From positions 1 to 51,682 of the forward strand of contig JACPNQ010000038.1 in NCBI GenBank assembly GCA_016185425.1: a stretch of 51,682 bases of DNA. Reading direction: 5' to 3'. This document shows, one piece after another, positions 34,131-42,370 of the stretch; within the stretch, counting starts at the first letter, position 1; each line of letters begins with the position of its first letter. The notes beneath the pieces are model-generated. The model worked only from the letters and a program-made list of their open reading frames with translations. It was not told the DNA's origin and did not search any database. Source of the DNA: Acidobacteriota bacterium. GTDB lineage: Bacteria; Acidobacteriota; Terriglobia; Bryobacterales; Bryobacteraceae. Position numbers and translations under genes: made by a program.

Positions 34131-34550
34131 ATGGAATCCCACCACGCCCGGATCCGTGTCCGCTATGCGGAGACGGACCAGATGGGTGTTGTTTATCACG
34201 CCAATTACATCGTTTGGATGGAAGTGGGGCGCGTCGAATTTTGCCGCGCCTCCGGCCTTAGCTACCGCGAGATGGAGCAGGATGGCGCGCTGCACCTTGC
34301 CGTTATTGAAGCGAACTGCCGCTACATCGCCCCGGCGCGATACGACGACGAGATCGACATCGAAACCCGGATTGAGAAGGCCACCACGAGGGGCGTTCAC
34401 TTCGTCTACCTCATGCGCAACGTCATGACGGCGCAGAAAGTGGCGGAGGGGTTTTCCCGGCACTTGTTCCTGGACCACGATTTGAAGCCGATCCGGCTGC
34501 CGGAACAGTTTTACTCGCAGTTTGGCCTGTCTTCTCCGCAGGCGCTTTGA
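34131..34550 (+). CDS. Acyl-CoA thioesterase (YbgC/4-hydroxybenzoyl-CoA thioesterase type)
   Basis: A 139-residue hot-dog-fold enzyme. RVRYAETDQMGVVYHANYI carries the catalytic Asp (TDQMG) near residue 17, and VEFCRASGLSYREME and LAVIEANCRYIAPARYDDE match the family. Such enzymes cleave short acyl-CoAs or act near the Tol-Pal system; the precise acyl group is unknown. The ATG at 34131 is chosen over an in-frame TTG at 34122. It sits between dps and an oxidoreductase gene. Confidence 0.92.
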   Translation: MESHHARIRVRYAETDQMGVVYHANYIVWMEVGRVEFCRASGLSYREMEQDGALHLAVIEANCRYIAPARYDDEIDIETRIEKATTRGVHFVYLMRNVMTAQKVAEGFSRHLFLDHDLKPIRLPEQFYSQFGLSSPQAL

Positions 34551-34563
34551 TACGCTGCAAGGA

Positions 34564-35592
34564 ATGACACCTCCCCTCCGCGGCGCCATCGCCGGCTGCG
34601 GTTTTTTTGGACAAATTCACCTGGAAGGATGGCGGCGCATTCCGGAGGCGCGGATCGTCGCCGCCTGTGATACGGACCTCCCCAAAGCCGAAAAATCGGC
34701 CCCGAGCGCGTTTGACGATCTTGAGCGGATGCTCGACACGGTTAATCCCGATTTCCTCGATATCGCCACTCGCCCTGAACTTCACCTGGCAATGCTCCGC
34801 ATTGCGGCGGCACGCAAACTCCCCGTCATCTGCCAGAAGCCGATGGCCACTTCCTGGGACGATTGCCTGGAAATGGTTCGCGTGGCCGATGCCGCCGGCA
34901 TCCCGTTCATGATCCATGAAAACTGGCGCTGGCAGCCGTGGTACCGCGTCATCGCCTCGGAAATGGCCAAAGGCGGGCTCGGCGCGCCCGTTTCCTATAC
35001 CTTCCGTACCCGCAAGCGCGACGGCGCCGGCCCCGAGCCCTATCTTTTGCAGCCCTACTTCCGGACCATGCCTCGCGTGCTGCTCCATGAGACGCTGGTC
35101 CACCACATCGATACTGCGCGCTTCCTTTTCGGTGAGCTCGAAACGGTGTACGCGCGCGTTCGCAAGGTAAACCCGCGCATCGTTGGCGAGGATCAAGTGC
35201 TGATGATCGCCTCCCACCAGTCCGGGCTCAACGGCGTGATCGATGGCAACCGGTTCCTCGACCTCGCCCCCGACTCGCCGCCCCTGGGCGACGCTTTTTT
35301 CGAATTCGAAGAGTGCGCTTTGCAACTTACCGCGGCGGGCGACATTTTCCATGTAACTCCCAAGGGGGCAAACTTACTCTGGAAGAATGAGGTCGCAGCG
35401 GGATATCGCGGCGACAGTGTCCGGGCCACCTCCCGGCATTTTGTCCAGTCGCTTCTGGCCGGGCAGCCATTTGAAACTTCCGGCCGGGACTATCTGGTCA
35501 CGGTTGCAGCCGTTGACGCGGGTTATCGAAGCCACACAGCCAACGCCGCGGTGCGCGTGCCAACGAAAGAAGAAATCGAGAAGGACCTCTGA
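34564..35592 (+). CDS. Gfo/Idh/MocA-family NAD(P)-dependent oxidoreductase
   Basis: A 342-residue dehydrogenase. The Rossmann start AIAGCGFFGQIHLEGWRRIP is at residues 8-27; CQKPMA near 92 corresponds to the conserved EKP motif (Glu replaced by Gln); HENWRWQPWY and HETLVHHIDTARFLFG carry the likely catalytic His/Asp of the C-terminal half. Relatives act on sugars, inositols and their derivatives. No neighbouring sugar genes narrow the substrate. Gap to the thioesterase stop is 13 bases and to tspO five bases. Confidence 0.9.
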   Translation: MTPPLRGAIAGCGFFGQIHLEGWRRIPEARIVAACDTDLPKAEKSAPSAFDDLERMLDTVNPDFLDIATRPELHLAMLRIAAARKLPVICQKPMATSWDDCLEMVRVADAAGIPFMIHENWRWQPWYRVIASEMAKGGLGAPVSYTFRTRKRDGAGPEPYLLQPYFRTMPRVLLHETLVHHIDTARFLFGELETVYARVRKVNPRIVGEDQVLMIASHQSGLNGVIDGNRFLDLAPDSPPLGDAFFEFEECALQLTAAGDIFHVTPKGANLLWKNEVAAGYRGDSVRATSRHFVQSLLAGQPFETSGRDYLVTVAAVDAGYRSHTANAAVRVPTKEEIEKDL

Positions 35593-35597
35593 TTCCC

Positions 35598-36143
35598 ATG
35601 CCGATGCTCCCCCCAGCATTCCTGCCGTTTTGGATGGAGGAGGGACGCGACAGCGTACCCCCCAGTCAAGGCCAGGGGCAGGCTCTGGGGATCATTCTGA
35701 GCATCTGTGGCATCGCTGCTTTTTACGCGTCACTCTACGCGCCGAGCGAATCGGGCCAGTGGGGCTGGTATCCGCGGTTAGCCAAACCATCGTGGGCCCT
35801 GCCTCCGTCGTTCACCGGACCCGTGTCGACGCTCTTCTACCTCGTGCTCGCCATCTCCATCTGGCGCATCTGGCGAACGGGTGCATTCCGCACCATTCCA
35901 TTCACGCTCGCCGGGTTCGCCTTCCTCCTGCTCCTGCAGTCGATCTGGTCCACGCTCTTCTATGGCCTGAAGAGCCCGTTCCTCGGGATGGCCGATCTTG
36001 CGCTCATCGCCGTTCTTGCCACGCTGCTGTGGTTCACGTACAAGACGCTCGATGCGTGGGCCGCCGCGCTTTGGCTTGCCTATCTGATGTGGGTGGTGAT
36101 TCTGTTCCTCGTCAACACCGGTATCTGGTGGCTCAACGGCTAA
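35598..36143 (+). CDS. tspO: TspO/MBR-family membrane protein
   Basis: A 181-residue protein with five hydrophobic segments. WYPRLAKPSWALPPSFTGPV near residue 55 and QSIWSTLFYGLKSPFLGMA, TYKTLDAWAAALWLAYLMWV and NTGIWWLN are the Trp-rich TspO core. TspO proteins bind porphyrins and cholesterol-like ligands and modulate stress or pigment responses. The N-terminal 30 residues are longer than usual and lack membrane character, so an internal start is possible, though no better one is clear. Its 3' end overlaps the convergent CocE-type gene by 11 bases. Confidence 0.9.
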   Translation: MPMLPPAFLPFWMEEGRDSVPPSQGQGQALGIILSICGIAAFYASLYAPSESGQWGWYPRLAKPSWALPPSFTGPVSTLFYLVLAISIWRIWRTGAFRTIPFTLAGFAFLLLLQSIWSTLFYGLKSPFLGMADLALIAVLATLLWFTYKTLDAWAAALWLAYLMWVVILFLVNTGIWWLNG

Positions 36144-37986
36144 GGACGCGAACCTTTACGGAACTGCCACCGGCCGGCCCGAAATAGACGCGCTGCGTTG
36201 CCTTCTGAAAGTCGCCCGGTTTGGCCTTCGGAATATCCGTGAACTTCTGCGGGTTCCGGTCCACCAGCGGGAACCACGAGCTCTGCACCTGGATCATGAC
36301 CTTGTGGCCCCGCCGGAAAGTGTGGAACACATCCGGCATCCGGAAGGAGATCGCGTCCATCTGGCCCGGCACGAACGGCTCGGCCTTGTCGAAACTCTTG
36401 CGGAACTTGCCGCGGAACGGCTCGCCGCGCACAAGCTGCTGATACCCGCCCATCCGCACTCGCGTTGGGTTCGGATCGGGGTCGGGAAAATCGTTTGGAT
36501 AGACGTCGATCAGTTTCACAACGAAATCGGAATCGGTGCCACTCGTCGACACTTGCAGCGAAACATCGATCGGTCCCGCGATCGTCAGGTCCTCTTCCAA
36601 CTCGGGCATCTCAAATACCAGCACATCGGGCCGGGTCGCCGCCTGCCGCTGGTCGTCGAGCATATACTCCACAGTCATCGTGTTCGCCGTGTAAGGCACC
36701 GACGGCACCGGCTTCGCCGGATCGCTGATGTACTCGGCAAAGCCGCCCCGCGATGACGGATTCCATCCCAGCCGCCCATCCGCCTGCAGATGCAGCGTCT
36801 TCTCAACGGCTTCCTTGGGCGGCCACGCCGGCAGATGCCGCCACTGGTTCGCGCCGGTCTCGTAGACAATCGCCTCCGCCAGTCCTGCCGGTTTCTCTTC
36901 CTTCAAAATCTTCTCGAAGAACGGAAACTCCACGTGTTTCCGGTACCATCGCGACGTGTTCTGGTGGAACGGCACGTCGCCCAGATGGTCGCCGTCGCCC
37001 GATGCCCACTGTCCGTGGAACCATGGCCCCATCACCAGGATGTTATACGCGCCCGGATTGTTTGCCTCTGCCTTCTTGTAGGTTTCAAGCGTGCCGAAAA
37101 GATCCTCCGCGTCGAACCATCCTCCCACCGTCATTACCGCCGGCTTGATGTTGCGCAAATGCGGCCGCACGTCGCGCGCTTTCCAGAAGGAGTCGTAGGT
37201 CGAGTGGTCCATCAGGTCGCGCCAGTACGGCACACGATTCTTCAGTAACTGCTCATTGATCTCCTCGAGCGTCCCCATTTTCAGAAACAGCGAGTAGCCG
37301 TCGGGCGAAGGATACTCCGGATTCTTCCTCACCTCTGTCGGATTGGCCTGGGTGTCCTTATCATTCGAGTACATCCAACGCGCCGCGTGAGCCAGGAAAA
37401 ACGCGCCATTGTGCCGCCAATCGTCGCCGATAAACCAGTCCCCCACCGGCGCCTGCGGCGAAACCGCCTTCAGCGCAGGATGCGCGTCCAGCATGCCCAT
37501 TGTCGAGTAGAAGCCGGGATAGGAAATGCCCCACATCCCTACACGTCCGTTATGGTTGGGCACCTTCTTCAACAGCCACTCAATCGAGTCATACGTGTCG
37601 CTCGATTCGTCGATATCCGCCGTCCCGCTCTTCGCCGGCTTATACGGCCGCACCTGTTCAAACTTACCCTCGCTCTTAAACCGTCCGCGCACGTCCTGAT
37701 AGACAAAGATATAGCCCGCCTTCTGCGTGTACTCCGAAGGACCGAGCACCGCGCGGTATTGGTCCTCTCCGTACGGCTGGCAACTATACGGCGTCCGCGT
37801 CATCAACAGCGGATAGGTTGTCGATGCGTCCTTCGGCTGGTACACCGCCGTGTATAGCTTCACTCCGTCCCGCATCGGAATCATGTACTCGTACTTCGTG
37901 TACTGTTCCCGGATCGGACGCAACTTCAGCGGTTTGTCGGCCGCGGCCGCCGTCATGGCGATAAAGATGGCAAGAAGAACACGCAT
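36133..37986 (-). CDS. CocE/NonD-family exported hydrolase (X-Pro dipeptidyl-peptidase type)
   Basis: A 617-residue alpha/beta hydrolase with a signal peptide (MRVLLAIFIAMTAAAAD). MIPMRDGVKLYTAVYQP opens the domain; the nucleophile Ser is in GRVGMWGISYPGFYS near residue 159; GGWFDAEDLFGTLETY likely includes the acid, and GPWFHGQWASGDGD the His. The C-terminal jelly-roll (DVLVFEMPELEEDLTIAGP, VQSSWFPLVDRNPQKF) is the X-Pro dipeptidyl-peptidase C domain. Such enzymes hydrolyse esters, amides or glutaryl-type bonds; the substrate is unknown. GATAAT lies ten bases before the ATG. Divergent from the ankyrin gene by about 30 bases. Confidence 0.92.
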   Translation of the reverse strand: MRVLLAIFIAMTAAAADKPLKLRPIREQYTKYEYMIPMRDGVKLYTAVYQPKDASTTYPLLMTRTPYSCQPYGEDQYRAVLGPSEYTQKAGYIFVYQDVRGRFKSEGKFEQVRPYKPAKSGTADIDESSDTYDSIEWLLKKVPNHNGRVGMWGISYPGFYSTMGMLDAHPALKAVSPQAPVGDWFIGDDWRHNGAFFLAHAARWMYSNDKDTQANPTEVRKNPEYPSPDGYSLFLKMGTLEEINEQLLKNRVPYWRDLMDHSTYDSFWKARDVRPHLRNIKPAVMTVGGWFDAEDLFGTLETYKKAEANNPGAYNILVMGPWFHGQWASGDGDHLGDVPFHQNTSRWYRKHVEFPFFEKILKEEKPAGLAEAIVYETGANQWRHLPAWPPKEAVEKTLHLQADGRLGWNPSSRGGFAEYISDPAKPVPSVPYTANTMTVEYMLDDQRQAATRPDVLVFEMPELEEDLTIAGPIDVSLQVSTSGTDSDFVVKLIDVYPNDFPDPDPNPTRVRMGGYQQLVRGEPFRGKFRKSFDKAEPFVPGQMDAISFRMPDVFHTFRRGHKVMIQVQSSWFPLVDRNPQKFTDIPKAKPGDFQKATQRVYFGPAGGSSVKVRVLSR

Positions 37987-38018
37987 AAGGATGTTGATTA
38001 TCGTTGCACAATACGGGA

Positions 38019-38909
38019 GTGACGCCACGCCAGATTCTCCAAGCCGCCGCCCGCGGAGACATCGCGGCTTTGACCCTCGCGCTCAATGCCGATCCCGGTG
38101 CGCTCAACCGCAACAGTCCCCATCCGTACTGGGGCGGGGAAGCGGCGCCGATCCATCTGGCCGCCGAGTGGGGACAAACGGATACCGTGAAATTCCTGCT
38201 CGGGTTCGGCGCCACACCCAACCCGGACAGCTCCATCTATGACCATTGGACGCCCCTCCAAATCGCCATCCATCGCGATCGCGCTCCAGTCATCGAACTG
38301 CTACTCGCCGCGGGGGCCGAACGAACCGTCTGGGCCGCCGCTGCGCTCGGCGACCTCGCCGCCGTCGAACAACGGCTGGCCCTCATCCACGAGCCAAGCG
38401 GCCCCAACGGCGCCACGGCGCTCCACTTCGCCAATACCGTGCCCGTGGCCGAGTTGTTGCTTGCAAATGGCGCTCGCCTCGACGCCAAGGACAAGTACGG
38501 CCGCACTCCCGCCGAAATGGTTTCGAGCTACGGCGCCCGCTATCGCGAGGCTGCGCTGTTCCTCACCGGCAAAGCGGGTGAAATGGATTATGTGCGCGCC
38601 GTGACGATCGGAGAAATCGACATTGTCCGCGACCTCTACGATCCCGCCAAACAAGTCATCCATCTCGCCGCCCTCCACGGCCATGCCGCGATTGTCGAGT
38701 TCCTTCTCGAAAAAGGCGCCGGCCCGGACGCCGGGTACGCGCTCCACATGGCCGCCCGCAACGGTCACATTGATGCCGCCAGGGTTCTCATCGCCCACGG
38801 TGCGGACCTCGATCTGAAAGACGGCATGCACCAATCCACGCCGCTCGGTTGGGCCGAATTTCACGGCCAGACCCATATGGTTGCGTTCCTCCGCAATCCG
38901 GTACACTGA
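38019..38909 (+). CDS. Ankyrin-repeat protein
   Basis: About 296 residues, no signal peptide. Repeats are clear: ILQAAARGDIAALTLALNAD, APIHLAAEWGQTDTVKFLLG, TPLQIAIHRDRAPVIELLLA, TALHFANTVPVAELLLANGA, VIHLAALHGHAAIVEFLLEK, YALHMAARNGHIDAARVLIA and a last TPLGWAEFHGQTHMVAFL. It probably binds another protein, partner unknown. The start is uncertain: GTG at 38019 is used here, and a TTG at 38004 (AAGGA 12 bases before it) would add five residues. The next gene begins four bases after its stop, so they may be cotranscribed. Confidence 0.88.
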   Translation: MTPRQILQAAARGDIAALTLALNADPGALNRNSPHPYWGGEAAPIHLAAEWGQTDTVKFLLGFGATPNPDSSIYDHWTPLQIAIHRDRAPVIELLLAAGAERTVWAAAALGDLAAVEQRLALIHEPSGPNGATALHFANTVPVAELLLANGARLDAKDKYGRTPAEMVSSYGARYREAALFLTGKAGEMDYVRAVTIGEIDIVRDLYDPAKQVIHLAALHGHAAIVEFLLEKGAGPDAGYALHMAARNGHIDAARVLIAHGADLDLKDGMHQSTPLGWAEFHGQTHMVAFLRNPVH

Positions 38910-38913
38910 GGCC

Positions 38914-39657
38914 ATGGTTTCCCTACGCCCGCTCCTATATTTGGCGGTCCTTACGGTCGCTTACTCCGAAACCAAGCCCCAGAACATTCGCGTCAGCACG
39001 TGGGTGCGCGAAGATCTTTTTGCCGGTTTTATAGATGCTGACATGGACCGCTTCGAACGGGGTGTGAAGAAGCTCGATGCGGTGCTTGCCGATAGTCCCA
39101 AGGCGGCCGACGCCCTCGGCTGGCACGCGGGCAACACGCTCTTTCTTGCCGTGCGCGCCTACGAAGCGGGCGATAACAACGCGTTTGAGAGCGGATACGC
39201 CAAGGCTCTCGATCTATTCGACCGGATCGCGGCCATAGCGCGTGAAGAGCCGCAGTACAAGGAAGCGGTGCACGCGATCACTGGCGGGAGTTTCTCGGTA
39301 TTCAGCGATCGCCTTCCCCCGAAATACCGGCGCGACGGCTGGCAACGCGTGCGCGAAAACTACCTCGCCCTGCGGGAAGCGCAACGTCCCGCGTTCGATA
39401 CCGCCAACTTTCCGCTTCACTTCCGCGGCGAAGTAATGGCCGGGCTCGCGCAAGCCGCCCAGCGCCTCGGCGAAGCCGAGCAGGCAAAAACACTCACGCA
39501 GGAGCTGGTCAAAGCCTTCCCCGGCACCCCCTACGCCGCCTTCGGCCAGCGCTGGCTCGATAAGCCTGAAACGATGGCCAAGACGAAATTGACCTGCGGC
39601 ACCTGCCACGACGCCGGACGCCTGCAAGCCACCTTGGATCGCCAGAAAAAGAACTAG
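38914..39657 (+). CDS. Exported protein with helical repeats and a C-terminal c-type haem site
   Basis: A 247-residue protein. The N-terminus MVSLRPLLYLAVLTVAYS is a signal peptide. The body is helical and TPR-like (DMDRFERGVKKLDAVLADSP, VMAGLAQAAQRLGEAEQAKTL). Near the C-terminus TCGTCHDAGRLQATLD contains a single CxxCH haem-binding motif. A mono-haem motif at the very end of a helical protein is unusual; the fifth ligand is the His of CxxCH, and the sixth ligand is not evident. It could be a periplasmic electron carrier or a haem-tethered sensor. Shares an operon-like arrangement with the ankyrin gene. Confidence 0.8.
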   Translation: MVSLRPLLYLAVLTVAYSETKPQNIRVSTWVREDLFAGFIDADMDRFERGVKKLDAVLADSPKAADALGWHAGNTLFLAVRAYEAGDNNAFESGYAKALDLFDRIAAIAREEPQYKEAVHAITGGSFSVFSDRLPPKYRRDGWQRVRENYLALREAQRPAFDTANFPLHFRGEVMAGLAQAAQRLGEAEQAKTLTQELVKAFPGTPYAAFGQRWLDKPETMAKTKLTCGTCHDAGRLQATLDRQKKN

Positions 39658-39683
39658 CCGCTCATCAGAGGTGCATCGGGCGG

Positions 39684-39697
39684 ATGCCGCGCGGCAT
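39684..39697. terminator. Palindrome between convergent genes, possible weak bidirectional terminator
   Basis: The perfect 14-base palindrome ATGCCGCGCGGCAT lies midway in the 53-base gap between two convergent genes and is followed by TTATAA on the plus side. There is no long T run, so termination strength is doubtful. Confidence 0.35.
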
Positions 39698-39710
39698 TTA
39701 TAACTCCGCG

Positions 39711-40670
39711 CTATTTCTTTACAATTTCCGGTACGGTATCCGTAATTCGGATTCTATGTGTCCGTAACTTCCGCAGGGAAAACCCCTTGAACTCCGCTTC
39801 CACCACCAGTCCGTCGTTCGTGCCCGGCGCCGTCTGGTCAAATACCAGATTACCCAGTGAGTAACAGATCACGCCAATCTGATACTCTTCACACGGCTGC
39901 ACAACATGCGGATGGTGCCCGATTACGAGCGTCGCCCCGGCCTCAATTGCCGCCCGTGCAAACTGCTGCTGCTGCGGGTTTGGCTCTTTTGCATACTCGA
40001 TTCCCGCGTGCATCGACACGATCGTGACGTTCGATATCTTCCGAATCTCCGCGATATCCTCTCGCAGGCGGACAATATCCATTCCATTGATCCGCGCGTC
40101 GTCTTCCTTATGGTTCCCGTTCCGCTGATCGTACGTGTAGCCTAAGAACGCGAACTTCACTGTATTTGCCGTCAGCACAACGCCCCGCCGCGCGCCCGGC
40201 TCATCCCGCCCGGTTCCCGTCGCCGCGATCTTATTCTTCTCCAGCCAGTCGAGCGTATATAGTAGCCCATACTCCAACTGGTCCCGAGTATGGTTATTCG
40301 CGGTCGACACAACGTCGATACCCGCCAGTTGCAAGCCCTCAATCGCCTCCGGCGGCGCTTTGAACACCATCCCGCCCGCCGCTGGTGCTCCCTTGTCCGA
40401 AAATGGCGACTCCAGATTCACAAACGCCAGGTCGGCTTGCTTGAAGAATGGCGCGATCGACCGGAATGGCAGCGCTGGGTCCTTCGCCATGCGCATCCGC
40501 GCCGCTACATGGCGCGACAGCATCACATCGCCGCCAAACACCAGACGGTTGATCGGCGGCGCCACCTCTGGTTCCTGCTTTCTCGGAGCGGCCGCGGTCT
40601 TCCGCTCCGGCTTTCCACCGCCGCACCCGGCCAGGCACAAAAGCGCCAATACTGCCCAAAGCCGGCGCAT
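39711..40670 (-). CDS. CapA-family lipoprotein (poly-gamma-glutamate synthesis-type metallophosphatase fold)
   Basis: A 319-residue lipoprotein: the lipobox is CLAGCGGG with Cys at about residue 17. The CapA/PgsA fold shows LVFGGDVMLSRHVAARM, ADLAFVNLESPFS, DVVSTANNHTRDQLEYGL, IVSMHAGIEY and VIGHHPHVVQPCEEYQIG with the expected Asp and His metal ligands. Relatives are linked to poly-glutamate capsule synthesis or anchoring, but capB/capC are absent. It is last in the zwf operon, four bases after pgl, and that placement gives no clear reason. ATG at 40670 begins the lipoprotein signal. Confidence 0.88.
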   Translation of the reverse strand: MRRLWAVLALLCLAGCGGGKPERKTAAAPRKQEPEVAPPINRLVFGGDVMLSRHVAARMRMAKDPALPFRSIAPFFKQADLAFVNLESPFSDKGAPAAGGMVFKAPPEAIEGLQLAGIDVVSTANNHTRDQLEYGLLYTLDWLEKNKIAATGTGRDEPGARRGVVLTANTVKFAFLGYTYDQRNGNHKEDDARINGMDIVRLREDIAEIRKISNVTIVSMHAGIEYAKEPNPQQQQFARAAIEAGATLVIGHHPHVVQPCEEYQIGVICYSLGNLVFDQTAPGTNDGLVVEAEFKGFSLRKLRTHRIRITDTVPEIVKK

Positions 40671-40674
40671 CGGT

Positions 40675-41400
40675 CTAGCGAATCCCCGCTGCCGCCGCCT
40701 CATCAAGAAACCATGTCACGTGTCCCTCGTGGTGGCGCGTCAACTGGGCGGGCGCAGCGAGTAAGGACTCTTCGCCGGACCATACCGTCTTCAACGCCGG
40801 GGCCTTGTCCGCCCCGGTCACCAGCATCATCGTCTGCCGTGCCCGTGCCAGCGCGCCGGGCAACAGCGTGATCCGCGCGGCCCTTAGCTTCTCCACATAC
40901 ACGGCCGCCGCGATTCCCGCGCGGTCCAGAATCAGCGGTTCCCCGGGAAACAGACTCGCCGTATGTACGTCGGGACCCATGCCCTGCTGGATGATGTCGA
41001 ACTTCGGAAAGGAGTTCTTATCCAGTGCAAAGTGGCTGCGGATCTCATCGGCATAGCGTTCCGCCGCTTCCGACACAGGTAGCTCGGCTTGTATGCGGTG
41101 GATGTTGCTCGCCGGATAATCCACGGCCGACAGCCAGTGATCGTACGCCAGTGTGTAGTTACTCTGCGGATCGCCCGGCGGCACTGCCCGCTCATCCACC
41201 CAGAACAAATGGAGCTTCGACCAATCGAACTCCGCCTGTGCCAGATACCGGAACAACAGTTTTGGCGTCGTTCCGCCGGAGATCGCCATATTGGCGCTCG
41301 CGCGCTCCGCCACCGCTTCGCCGAGTACTCGCAGCATCTGCTCTCCGCACGCTTCCGCGGCGGCGAGCGGATCTGCGCTCAGGACTGTCTGAAAGTTCAT
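40675..41400 (-). CDS. pgl: 6-phosphogluconolactonase
   Basis: A 241-residue DevB-type lactonase that hydrolyses 6-phosphogluconolactone in the second step of the oxidative pentose phosphate pathway. NMAISGGTTPKLLFRYL, LHLFWVDERAVPPGDPQSN and QGMGPDVHTASLFPGEP are the family motifs; the usual DGHTASLFP reads DVHTASLFP here, a Gly-to-Val change beside the catalytic His. The gene starts one base after opcA and the capA-like gene follows after four bases. Its order with zwf and opcA supports the assignment. Confidence 0.93.
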   Translation of the reverse strand: MNFQTVLSADPLAAAEACGEQMLRVLGEAVAERASANMAISGGTTPKLLFRYLAQAEFDWSKLHLFWVDERAVPPGDPQSNYTLAYDHWLSAVDYPASNIHRIQAELPVSEAAERYADEIRSHFALDKNSFPKFDIIQQGMGPDVHTASLFPGEPLILDRAGIAAAVYVEKLRAARITLLPGALARARQTMMLVTGADKAPALKTVWSGEESLLAAPAQLTRHHEGHVTWFLDEAAAAGIR

Positions 41401-41401
41401 G

Positions 41402-42370
41402 TCAGTTGGTTAACCGTGCCACAGCGCGAAGAGTTGCATCGTAAATCGGATCGGGTCCAAGGATACTGAGCTCTTCGCCTAATAAGTTCGAGTCGCTGCG
41501 CACCGGGTCCGGCACGCGCGTCACCATGCCGTCGAGGCTGGTCGCTACCAGCGCCTCGCCGGCGTCGTTCACTTCCAGCCGCTGCCCGCCCGCCGCCAGC
41601 CGGATTCGCTGCACGCCGCTCCCCGTAGCCGATATCTGCGCGCCGGGCAAACGTTGCGCCAGCCAAGCCGCCAGATACTGCACATCGGTCCCTGTCGGTC
41701 CGAACCGCCCTTTGATCTCCACTCGGTCAATGCGGTTCACCAGGTTCTTGCACCCGCTTGTCTCAAACATCTGCGCTATCGTTTCGCGCCAAACCGTCAA
41801 CCGGCTCCACGCCAGGTCTTTGATCCGCCATCCCGCCTGGCGGCGCCGTTCCATCTCCGCCAATCCCGCCATCGCGTCCACAAACTGCGCCGAGTCGATG
41901 ATCAACGGCCGCGCCAGCGGCAACACCGTCTCGAATCCCTGATCGAATAACAACTGCGCGTCGCGCATCCACAGCAGCACCGGCAAGTCGGCCACCGTCA
42001 ACCCAAGCGCCACAGCGTAGAAATCCGGAATCCGGTCCCGCGTTGCCGTGAACTCAATCTGCTCGCAGCAAAGCTGCTGCCGCCGGCCGAACGCCAACTG
42101 GCATTGCGCAAAAACCCGCGCCGAAAATTCGGGCTCGGTGCGTTCCACCAGCCGCAGCACAATGTATCGGCTTGGATGGCTGTGCATCAACTCGCCCAGC
42201 GTTCCCGCCACGTCCTGCTCGTCTCCCTCGCCCGTCGTCGCCACCAGCAGTGTCAGCGCGCACGCCCGGACAATCGCGTACTCCGATTCCGTCTGCCCCA
42301 GCTCCTTCCAGACGTTCGCCAGGTCCTTCAGCAATTTTTCCGCGCGAATCTCTTCCACTGCCGCCGGCAT
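41402..42370 (-). CDS. opcA: Glucose-6-phosphate dehydrogenase assembly protein OpcA
   Basis: A 322-residue protein without membrane segments. The phrases YAIVRACALTLLVAT, HSHPSRYIVL, LPVLLWMRDAQLLFDQGFE and RFGPTGTDVQYLAAWLAQRL fit OpcA, needed in cyanobacteria and actinobacteria to activate or assemble G6PD oligomers, in part by redox signals. Cysteines are few, so a cyanobacterial redox switch is uncertain. The ATG shares one base with the zwf stop (TAATG), and GGAGGG lies nearby, so translation is likely coupled. Confidence 0.9.
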   Translation of the reverse strand: MPAAVEEIRAEKLLKDLANVWKELGQTESEYAIVRACALTLLVATTGEGDEQDVAGTLGELMHSHPSRYIVLRLVERTEPEFSARVFAQCQLAFGRRQQLCCEQIEFTATRDRIPDFYAVALGLTVADLPVLLWMRDAQLLFDQGFETVLPLARPLIIDSAQFVDAMAGLAEMERRRQAGWRIKDLAWSRLTVWRETIAQMFETSGCKNLVNRIDRVEIKGRFGPTGTDVQYLAAWLAQRLPGAQISATGSGVQRIRLAAGGQRLEVNDAGEALVATSLDGMVTRVPDPVRSDSNLLGEELSILGPDPIYDATLRAVARLTN

